From Planctomycetota bacterium (GTDB taxonomy: Bacteria; Planctomycetota; Phycisphaerae; WQYP01), in assembly GCA_021816165.1 (NCBI GenBank), contig JAKAYZ010000138.1, positions 1-6,504 on the forward strand: a stretch of 6,504 nucleotides of DNA. Reading direction: 5' to 3'. Positions 1-6,300 of the stretch are shown piece by piece (the first letter of the stretch is position 1; every line of letters begins with the position of its first letter). The notes under the pieces were generated by a model. That model searched no databases. It was not told the DNA's origin and saw only the letters and a list, made by a program, of their open reading frames with translations. Both the position numbers and the translations under genes were made by a program.

Positions 1-1
1 C

Positions 2-799
2 CACGTGTGGCGGCAGGATCACAACGGCTTTACCCATCAGGATCCCGGCTTTCTGGATCTGGTGGTAAATAAAAAGGCGGACGTGGTGCGGGTTTATCTG
101 CCGCCGGACGCCAACTGTCTGCTTTCCGTGATGGATCACTGCCTGCGCAGCCGGCAGTACGTCAACGTGGTGGTGGCCGGAAAACATCCTGCTCCGCAGT
201 GGTTGGGGGCGGATGCGGCGGCGGTGCATTGCGAAGAAGGCATTGGGATTTGGAAATGGGCCAGCAACGATGCCAACGGCGACCCGGATGTGGTGCTGGG
301 CTGCGCCGGCGATGTGCCCACGCTGGAGGTGCTCGGGGCCGTTTCCATTTTGCGGCGGGAATTGCCGGATTTGAAAATCCGCGTCATCAATGTCGTGGAT
401 CTCATGAAACTTCAGCCCAATAGCGAACATCCCCACGGCTTGCCCGACGCTGATTTTGATTCTCTTTTCACCCGGGACAAGCCGATTATTTTCGCCTTTC
501 ACGGTTACCCATGGCTGATTCATCGCCTGACTTATCGGCGGACCAATCACCACAATCTCCACGTGCGCGGCTACAAGGAAAAGGGCACCATCACCACCCC
601 GTTTGATATGACTGTACTCAATGATATGGACCGATTTCATCTGGTGCAGGACGTGGTGGATCGGCTGCCGAGGCTCGGTGCCAAGGCCGCCTATCTCAAG
701 CAAATGGTGCGCGACAAACTTATTGAGCACAAGCGCTATATCGCGCAGCACGGACAGGATCTGCCGGAGATTCGCAACTGGAAATGGAGCCTCAGGTGA
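2..799 (+). CDS. xfp: Xylulose-5-phosphate/fructose-6-phosphate phosphoketolase, C-terminal part (5' truncated by window)
   Basis: This is the last 265 residues of a thiamine-diphosphate-dependent phosphoketolase. Such enzymes cleave xylulose-5-P (often also fructose-6-P) with phosphate to give acetyl-P plus glyceraldehyde-3-P or erythrose-4-P in the cytoplasm. The open frame enters from the window edge. The GTG at position 5 is an internal Val, because the family motif [15 protein letters not shown] is already under way there. The His-Asn pair and second His of DHNGFTH match conserved active-site residues of the family. The following [13 protein letters not shown] block carries the AGKxP lysine, probably the phosphate-binding one. 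The C-terminal domain continues through [45 protein letters not shown] and [17 protein letters not shown]. The protein ends in [14 protein letters not shown], the usual phosphoketolase end, so the 3' end is intact. Full-length members are about 790-830 residues, so roughly two thirds lies upstream. No acetate kinase gene follows. Identity is near certain; substrate preference cannot be read. Confidence 0.96.
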   Translation, partial: HVWRQDHNGFTHQDPGFLDLVVNKKADVVRVYLPPDANCLLSVMDHCLRSRQYVNVVVAGKHPAPQWLGADAAAVHCEEGIGIWKWASNDANGDPDVVLGCAGDVPTLEVLGAVSILRRELPDLKIRVINVVDLMKLQPNSEHPHGLPDADFDSLFTRDKPIIFAFHGYPWLIHRLTYRRTNHHNLHVRGYKEKGTITTPFDMTVLNDMDRFHLVQDVVDRLPRLGAKAAYLKQMVRDKLIEHKRYIAQHGQDLPEIRNWKWSLR

Positions 800-1094
800 A
801 GGGCCGGGACAGTGGAAGATATTTCTCTGCAGATGGAATCCTGCAATTATCCATTTGGCCCCGCAGCCAGCCGCCAAAAGATCCAGCCGGAAGGTGCGAG
901 GTTATTTTTGCCCGGTCCCTATCGTTGGTTTTCTTGGAATGCCCGGCTGAAGTGGGCTAACTTGACGGCCACAGTCCCATAAATTATTGTAGAATTGTGC
1001 TATGCGGGATGATTGGAACATTGTTTCCGCTTTGTTGTGTGGGAACGTTGCCAAAGGTCAGCATGGGGCACCGCTGGTTTTTTCGGAGATATTT
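800..1094. other. Intergenic region without a supported gene
   Basis: This gap of 295 bases separates the phosphoketolase from the secreted-protein gene. I see no strong hairpin with a T-run after the phosphoketolase stop; the best short stem (GCCC/GGGC near 941-957) is too weak to call a terminator. A 49-codon frame at 833-982 lacks a ribosome binding site and resembles nothing I know. The right-hand part carries the candidate promoter listed separately, followed by about 100 bases of leader. Confidence 0.6.
962..990 (+). promoter_or_regulatory. Candidate sigma-70-type promoter for the secreted-protein gene
   Basis: TTGACG at 962-967 matches the -35 consensus at five of six positions. It is followed after 17 bases by TATTGT at 985-990, which matches -10 at four of six. 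A better -10 hexamer, TAGAAT at 990-995, lies five bases further on but at a poor spacing of 22. Transcription from here would give a leader of about 95-100 bases before the ATG at 1095. Called from sequence resemblance only; promoter consensus in this lineage may differ. Confidence 0.45.
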
Positions 1095-1808
1095 ATGTCC
1101 GTGCGTTCATTTTTAGTCGGCATCACCACCATGACTTTGCTTGGCGCGTCGGTGATCCACGCGGCCACCAACTTGAAAACGCCGCTGGGAGCCTTGCGTT
1201 CCTACGCGTCTGCTATTCATAATCAAGACCTGGCCCATGCGATGGCGTGTGTGAGCAGCACCGGCAAACGCGAAAAAGCGGTGGTGAAATCCATGTTGAC
1301 CATGATGGTGGCCAATGAACATTTATCCAAAATCGCCGTGGCCAAGCTGGGGCCACCCAGCAGCCCTGGCGGCAAGGAATTGGCCAGTGCGTCCAGCGGT
1401 TACAAGGCCATGCAGGCCAAACTCAAAATGGCCAAGGTAAGCATCAACGGTACCAAGGCCATCATCACGATGCCGGCGCCAAAGGGCACCAAAGCGGGCG
1501 AAACCGGCAAACTGTATTTTAAGAAGGTTGGCCCGGACTGGAAAATTGACGGTGAAAAGCTGTTTCATCTTGCCGCCGCAAAAAAAATCCCGGCCAACGA
1601 ACTGGCCAAAAGGTTGGAAATGAGCAATCGGATGGCTGGCGCGTTTAACGCTGCCGCCGACGATATTCAAACCGGCAAGGTAAAAACATGGAAGCAATTG
1701 CACAACGACATCTATCTGAAAATGATGGCCGCGATGGGTATGGGCGGTGCCCCGGCTAAGAGCGGTGGTATCGGGGGCGGCCCGGCTGGTGGCGGCCCGG
1801 CCCATTAA
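1095..1808 (+). CDS. Secreted protein of unknown function, probably NTF2-like fold, with Gly/Pro/Ala-rich C-terminus
   Basis: A 237-residue protein. The ATG at 1095 is chosen over the in-frame ATG at 1002. It is preceded by CGGAGA at 1084-1089 with a 5-base spacer, and it places a classical signal peptide at the N-terminus: Arg4, a hydrophobic stretch at about residues 6-21, and likely cleavage after Ala23 or Ala24 (VIHAA). The mature part starts with LKTPLGALRSYASAIHNQDLAHAM. This 'one exposure per helix' opening, followed by a strand-rich half with VSINGTKAIITMP and a GPDWKID motif (about 146-152), is the layout of small NTF2-like secreted proteins. That fold call is an inference from pattern, not a recognised family hit. 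Residues 161-210 are helical and charged. The last 25 or so residues are Gly/Ala/Pro-rich and probably disordered. No catalytic residues are evident. The gene is probably monocistronic, with its own promoter and a possible terminator at its 3' end. Confidence 0.8.
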   Translation: MSVRSFLVGITTMTLLGASVIHAATNLKTPLGALRSYASAIHNQDLAHAMACVSSTGKREKAVVKSMLTMMVANEHLSKIAVAKLGPPSSPGGKELASASSGYKAMQAKLKMAKVSINGTKAIITMPAPKGTKAGETGKLYFKKVGPDWKIDGEKLFHLAAAKKIPANELAKRLEMSNRMAGAFNAAADDIQTGKVKTWKQLHNDIYLKMMAAMGMGGAPAKSGGIGGGPAGGGPAH

Positions 1809-1833
1809 TATCAACTTGCCAGCCTGTTTTTTT
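1784..1833 (+). terminator. Possible intrinsic terminator overlapping the stop of the secreted-protein gene
   Basis: GGCTGG at 1784-1789 pairs perfectly with CCAGCC at 1819-1824, and a T-G wobble extends the stem to seven pairs. Seven T follow at 1827-1833. The left arm lies inside the Gly-rich tail codons and the loop of about 27 bases contains the TAA stop. The long loop weakens the call, but the T-run and the convergent gene just downstream make a stop here sensible. Confidence 0.35.
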
Positions 1834-1863
1834 GTCCACAACGGGGCGCTGCCAACGCAATTC

Positions 1864-2847
1864 TCATTCCGGTTTCCCGGTGGTAATGGATGGCCGAAAC
1901 AATTGGCTGTTAAACGCCTTCTGATATTCCGTCCAGTTGCCGTCTTCGCTGGGTGCAGCCACGGCATCAAGGGCCATTTGGGTTTTGGCATCCAGGTTAT
2001 CAATCATGTTCACTAAAATAGCTTCCGGCGTTTTGGGGCGTACCGCGGCCCCGAATTCCGGTTCGCCATGATGCGAAAGAATAATGTGCTCAATAACCAT
2101 CAGCAGGTCCGGGCGGAAGGCCTTGCCAGTCTGCTGCGAAATCTTTTCCGCCCTTTGATGCACCCACATCGTGCCGATGGCAATATGCCCCACCAGACGA
2201 CCGGTATCGGTGTATTCAAACCCAGTGGTAAAAGCCAACTCCGCCGTTTTCCCGATGTCATGCAGGAACAGTCCGGCCAATACCAGGTCCTGATCGATAT
2301 CCGGATAGCGCGGACAGACCACCAGGGCCAGTTCCAGCAGGCTCAGCGTGTGTTCCAACAGGCCGCCGATCCAGGCGTGGTGCATACTCTGGGCCGCTGG
2401 AGAAAGCGAAAAACGCTTCATCAGTTCCGGATCATCCACAAACGAGGCTATGAGCTGGGCCAGGTCCTTGTCGTTGATCTTGCCCAGAATTGCCCGCACC
2501 CGGGCCAACATCTCCGGCACATTCTTCTGCGTATGCTTGAGAAGCTCCGCCAGATTGAGCTTGGAAGCATCCTCAATTTTCTGCATCGCCTCGGCAACCA
2601 GCTGCAAATGACCCTGATAATTCTCCACCCGTCCGCGCACCTGCACGTAGCCTGTGCCAGGCAGGCGGTCATACAATTCACGGGCGATGTTCCACATGCG
2701 GCAATGAATTCGCCCGGTGGCATCGGAACATTCCGCCTTTAAATATGGCTTGTTGGAGGTAGTGGTCCCAAGCTGTTTGCCACCCAGCACAAAGGCCTGA
2801 TCCACAACATCTCCTTCACGGAGTTGGGAAATAGCAATGCGCGTCAT
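1864..2847 (-). CDS. YhaM-like 3'-5' exoribonuclease / HD-domain phosphohydrolase with N-terminal OB-fold
   Basis: A 327-residue protein, close to the roughly 314 of Bacillus YhaM. The start is the ATG at 2847-2845 rather than the TTG seven codons upstream: GGAAGG sits six bases before the ATG, and the protein then begins MTRIAISQLREGDVVDQAFV, the normal family opening. Residues 10-90 form an OB-type nucleic-acid-binding domain (KPYLKAECSDATGRIHCRMW, then VRGRVENYQGHLQLVAE). A helical linker follows at about 95-150. The metal-dependent HD domain spans about 150-300: HHAWIGGLLEHT (His156, His157, His166), LFLHDIGK (His196-Asp197), GHIAIG (His221), LSHHGEPEFG (His259, His260) and NMIDNLDAK (Asp283). 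All expected metal ligands are present, so it is likely active. Family members degrade RNA or single-stranded DNA from the 3' end in the cytoplasm; the exact substrate here is an inference. It is transcribed alone, convergent to the secreted-protein gene with 55 bases between them. The residues after about 310 are not recognisable. Confidence 0.9.
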   Translation of the reverse strand: MTRIAISQLREGDVVDQAFVLGGKQLGTTTSNKPYLKAECSDATGRIHCRMWNIARELYDRLPGTGYVQVRGRVENYQGHLQLVAEAMQKIEDASKLNLAELLKHTQKNVPEMLARVRAILGKINDKDLAQLIASFVDDPELMKRFSLSPAAQSMHHAWIGGLLEHTLSLLELALVVCPRYPDIDQDLVLAGLFLHDIGKTAELAFTTGFEYTDTGRLVGHIAIGTMWVHQRAEKISQQTGKAFRPDLLMVIEHIILSHHGEPEFGAAVRPKTPEAILVNMIDNLDAKTQMALDAVAAPSEDGNWTEYQKAFNSQLFRPSITTGKPE

Positions 2848-2923
2848 GATAATCCTTCCAATGTTCAAAAGCCCAGAGCCTCAAACTCTACGCGAACCCA
2901 GGTTTTTGTACAACCACAACTTT

Positions 2924-2934
2924 CACGGACCGTG
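2924..2934. repeat. Perfect 11-base inverted repeat CACGG-A-CCGTG
   Basis: Five-base arms flank a single central A. The repeat lies upstream of both the HD-domain gene and the GH2/GH38 region, and it shares the CGGAC core with the second palindrome at 3026-3037. It could be an operator half of a divergent control region, but an 11-base palindrome can arise by chance. Confidence 0.35.
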
Positions 2935-2990
2935 CGCCTGGAGCGTCACCCCCGCCGCCATGGCCGTCAGCCCGTCCGGGAAACCTAAAA

Positions 2991-3022
2991 TTGCCCTTTT
3001 TCTAAGAGGTGGATAGTATGAT
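2991..3022 (+). promoter_or_regulatory. Candidate promoter for the GH2 remnant and GH38 transcription unit
   Basis: TTGCCC at 2991-2996 (four of six to consensus) is followed after 17 bases by TAGTAT at 3014-3019 (four of six). The overlapping TATGAT at 3017-3022 is a better -10 (five of six) but at a 20-base spacing. It is the best rightward candidate before the glycosidase genes and sits directly before a palindrome at 3026-3037. The assignment is tentative, partly because the same bases also contain a ribosome-binding-site-like sequence. Confidence 0.3.
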
Positions 3023-3092
3023 CTCCGGACAGGTCCGTTGGAGGCCTGCCTGGCCCATAGGGTCGGATAATATTGTAAAAACTGCCAGGTAA
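3018..3092 (+). CDS. Possible 24-residue leader ORF ahead of the GH2 remnant
   Basis: The ATG at 3018 is preceded by AAGAGGTGG (3004-3012) at a spacing of about five bases, a better ribosome binding site than that of the GH2 remnant ATG at 3100. It encodes MISGQVRWRPAWPIGSDN and six more residues before TAA at 3090-3092, which ends eight bases before the GH2 remnant start. The peptide resembles nothing I know and has no obvious attenuator-type codon run. The candidate promoter's -10 overlaps its start codon, so both calls cannot be right together. Short ORFs with a fortuitous ribosome binding site are common; treat as possible only. Confidence 0.25.
   Translation: MISGQVRWRPAWPIGSDNIVKTAR
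3026..3037. promoter_or_regulatory. Possible operator: perfect palindrome CGGAC-AG-GTCCG
   Basis: Five-base perfect arms surround a two-base centre, starting a few bases after the candidate -10 hexamer. That is a typical repressor position for a sugar-responsive regulator, for example of the LacI type. No regulator gene is present in the window, so the binding protein is unknown and the role is inferred from position and symmetry only. Confidence 0.3.
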
Positions 3093-3099
3093 AAACGCC

Positions 3100-3325
3100 A
3101 TGTCAATTATTCCACGGCTTGAATATCCCCGTCCACAGTTTTGCCGCCCTGTGTGATGTGCTGCTGGATAATTCTCGCATGTTCGGCTATTGCTATACGC
3201 AGTTGACGGATGTTTTTCAGGAACAAAATGGAATTTTCACCTTTGAACGCCACGCCAAGTTTGATCTGGCCAAGGTACGCGGCATTCAGCAGCGAATAGC
3301 TGCGTTTGAGGCCGGCTGCAGTTGA
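3100..3325 (+). pseudogene. Glycoside hydrolase family 2 gene reduced to its two ends by an internal deletion
   Basis: The ATG at 3100 opens with MSIIPRLEYPRPQF, the characteristic N-terminus of GH2 beta-glycosidases, in which 'R-x-EYPRPQF-V/C-R' precedes the first sugar-binding domain. This frame then stops at TGA 3154-3156 after 18 codons. From about 3140, in the +1 frame, the reading is FAALCDVLLDN, RMFGYCYTQLTDVFQEQNG, then IFTFERHAKFDLAKVRGIQQ and a natural-looking end at TGA 3323-3325. That is the extreme C-terminus of the same family's TIM barrel. The two parts meet at TTTT (3139-3142). Whole members are around 550-620 residues, so some 500 codons, including both catalytic glutamates, are gone. 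The C-terminal part has no stop and little visible decay, so the loss looks recent. The gene was probably the first of an operon with GH38, 40 bases downstream. A collapsed assembly could give the same picture. An independent small gene starting at the TTG at 3119 is unlikely. Confidence 0.85.
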
Positions 3326-3365
3326 ATGGCGGCGGCATCCACCTAAAATATGAATTGGAGCCTTC

Positions 3366-6300
3366 ATGAAACTTGTCCTCCATATGATCGGCAATGCCCA
3401 TCTGGATCCCGCCTGGCTGTGGACTTGGCCGGACGGCGTGGATGAATCCATTAATACGTGCCGCACCGCGTGCGATCTGCTGGATTTATACCCGGATCTG
3501 CACATCACCCGCGGTGAAGCGTGGGTGTATGATCAGGTGCGCAAGGCCGATCCGCATACGTTTGGGCGCATTCAGGCCCACGTCCGCGCGGGGCGGTGGC
3601 ATATCGTCAATGGCTGGTGGATTCAACCTGATTGCAATCTGCCGGGCGAAGCGTCATTTCTCAAGCAGGCCGAAATCGGCGGCCACTTTTTTCAGGAATA
3701 TTTCGGCGTTCATGTGGATGTCGGTTACAACGTGGATTCCTTCGGCCACTGCGCCATGCTGCCCAGTTATCTCACCCGTACCGGCATGAATGCGTATGTC
3801 TTTATGCGGCCACAAGCAACGGAAAAAGTACTTCCGTCGGATCTGTTTCAGTGGCAAAGCCCGATCGGTGATACGGTAACGGCATTCCGCATTTCCACAG
3901 CCTACCTGGCCACCAGTGTGTCCGGTCTAATCAGCAATATCCACGCGACTGTGGCTGCCGCGGACCGCCGCGTAGGCCACGCCATGTGTTTTTATGGTGT
4001 GGGTGATCATGGTGGCGGACCGACCCGGGCCCAGATCGAATGGATTCGGGCGCACCGGCAGTTCTCTGCGGATGTGGAGTTGCGTTTCAGCCATCCCCGG
4101 GCATTTTTCGATGCGGTGCGGGAAAAGACCTCGCAATTGCCGCTGGTTGTGGGTGAATTACAGCTGCATGCGGTAGGCTGTTACACCGCGGTCCGTGCTA
4201 TCAAACAGGGCGTGCGGCAGGGCGAGGCTGCGTTAATACAGGCCGACATTGCGGCCCATGATCTGCCGGCACCTCAGGTTCCAGACGTACGCCAAAAGCT
4301 TCGGGAAGCATGGCTGCGGCTGCTCTTTAATGAATTTCATGATGTGCTGGGAGGCAGCTGTATTGATACAGCCTGTCGGCAGAGCATCGATGACCTGGGC
4401 TATGTCCGATCTGTGGCCCGCGAGGTTCTTGTAGATATCACCCGCAGAAATATGACCGGCCTGCCCCCCTGCCCCCGTCCACGACTGGTGATCTGCAATC
4501 CTTCGGAAAAACCGTGGATCGGACTGGCTGAGTTTGAGCCTTATCTACCGGTGAACGGACAATCACCGGAATTTATATTGCGCGATGAAGATGGCGCGGT
4601 AGTGCCATCCCAGAATATCGTGGCGGACGCTGCATCAGATATGACGCGCAGAACATTATTCCCAGTACGGGTGCCCGCCAAAGGGCGACAAATCCTGCAA
4701 CTTTACCGCGGGGCCGCCGCTGTGCCGAAAGCTTCCCCTCTTAAGGTACAAGTTGACACCATGGGCCACCAGCAGTGCCAACTCCGCGTTGGGCCCACCG
4801 GTGTGGAACAATTGAGCTTTCGTTCCCAGGCCATGCTTGGCACCGGCGGAGTACAGATCGCCGTGCTGGAGGATTCATCTGATACCTGGTCGCACGGTGT
4901 GGTCGGCTACCAGGGTCCGCTGCTGGGAACTTTTACCGCAACCACACCCTGGCGCATTCGTGAACAGGGACCGCTGCGCGTGGCTCTGGAAAATTCCTTC
5001 AGCTTCCAGGGCAGCCGCCTACACTGGATTGTTTTGCTGGAACAAGATTCACCGATGATTCAGATGAAGCTGCGGCTGTATTGGCATGGGTCCCGCCAGA
5101 TAGTGAAGTTGCTTTTACCGGCGGGCTTTTTGGTCCAGTCGCGGCGTGATGGCACTCCGGGGGCTTTGATTGACAGACCCTTGGATGGGCAGGAATATCC
5201 GCTGCGGGATGTGGTGACGCTGCAAGGTCAGGGCCGGTCATTGGCCATGGTGAGTGCGGATATCTCCGGAGTGGATGTACAGGCCGATGGCCTTCTTCGC
5301 GCCACCCTGCTGCGCTGCCCCTACTATGCCAACCATGATCCCTTTGTGGTGCCGCCGACAAGCACCTTTCCGATCACGGATCAGGGAATGCATGAGTACG
5401 CGGTAGCCATTCTGGCCGGTACGACCGATCTGGCCACACCGGCTTTGGATGTTGCCCACCGCATGACCTTTCCGCTGTGGATTTCGCAAGCCACCCAGGG
5501 CATGGCAGCCGGCTGGACCTACGACCCGGATCAGGCCGTCGCTGCCCGTCCGGAAGAACCACCGATCATGCCTCTTGAAGCCGTCGGGGCCTGCGAACTC
5601 AGTCATCAGCTCGCGGATCCCCAGGCGGTGGAACTCCTGGCCAGTGAAACCGTTTGTCCGCAGTGGCCGGGAGAAAAGCTGATGGTTACCGCAGCAGCCG
5701 GCATCGCCATCAATTGGTTGATGCCCTGCGATGCACGCTATGGTATCACCACCGGATACGTGGAAGGTGGAGAGTTTGGAGGCTTGGATATGTATGCGGA
5801 TGGAAAACTTCTGGGCCGTCTCGAGGCGGATGGCAGCGGACCGCGGGGCGTGTCGCGGGCGATCGTGACGGCAGCGGCACTGCCTGCAGGCCAACGGCGG
5901 CTGGAGCTGCGCCGCCGTGGCGGCGGCAAAACGGCGGTTGGTTTTATGGAATGCGTGCCGGTGCTGCGCGATATTGGTGGAGAATCATGGACGGCGGTGG
6001 GTCCATTTACGTATGATTTAAAATCCGGCCTTGCGCCGGAGCAACTGCTGGAAACCATGGTCTATGCACCGGAATCAACACGCGATTTTGAAACCGCCGT
6101 GGCTTTGGATCAACAAACCACCGCACGCTGGACCCGGATGAACGCCTGTGGGAATTACGTGGACTTTAAAAAAGTTTTTGGTGCCGGCGAAGGTTCGATT
6201 TATTATGCCGCCACGTATTTATTTTCGCCGCGCCCCTATCGCGTGCGGTTGCGCTACGGAATGGACTATTACCTGCGGATGTGGCTCAATGGTAAACTCG

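Larger units (their letters stand above)
2848..3099. other. Divergent intergenic region between the HD-domain gene and the GH2 remnant
   Basis: This region must hold control sites for both directions. Leftward, a weak promoter can be drawn: TTGTAC at 2913-2908, a 17-base spacer, then TAGAGT at 2890-2885. It is poor at -35, so it is not listed on its own. Rightward there is a better candidate at 2991-3019. Two perfect short inverted repeats lie here, one in the middle and one just downstream of the rightward -10. A 24-codon ORF with a good ribosome binding site occupies 3018-3092. No larger gene is supported on either strand. Confidence 0.55.

Noticed and set aside
833..982. A 49-codon ORF after the phosphoketolase, in the same frame as it
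   Set aside because: It has no ribosome binding site, no recognisable similarity, and overlaps the candidate promoter of the next gene. The phosphoketolase ends in its usual NWKW sequence, so this is not a read-through extension.
1002..1094. An N-terminal extension of the secreted protein from the ATG at 1002
   Set aside because: The extension would bury the signal peptide behind 31 residues. The ATG at 1095 has a proper Shine-Dalgarno, and the 1002 start lies within a few bases of the likely transcription start.
2068..2742. A 224-codon plus-strand ORF over the HD-domain gene
   Set aside because: It is the antisense shadow of a gene with all HD metal ligands in order.
2848..2868. A TTG start seven codons upstream for the HD-domain protein
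   Set aside because: GGAAGG is positioned for the ATG at 2847, and the family N-terminus begins at that Met. The TTG has no ribosome binding site.
3119..3325. An independent small gene starting at TTG 3119
   Set aside because: No ribosome binding site suits the TTG, and the sequence is the tail of a GH2 barrel that cannot fold alone. The upstream GH2 N-terminal signature shows it is half of a deletion scar.
3107..3508. A 133-codon minus-strand ORF across the GH2 remnant and the GH38 start
   Set aside because: It is antisense to two recognised coding stretches and its translation has no domain-like pattern.
5238..5894. A 218-codon minus-strand ORF inside the GH38 gene
   Set aside because: It is antisense to a continuous GH38 reading frame with recognisable motifs, and its translation is rich in residues typical of antisense shadows (His, Arg, Gly, Cys).
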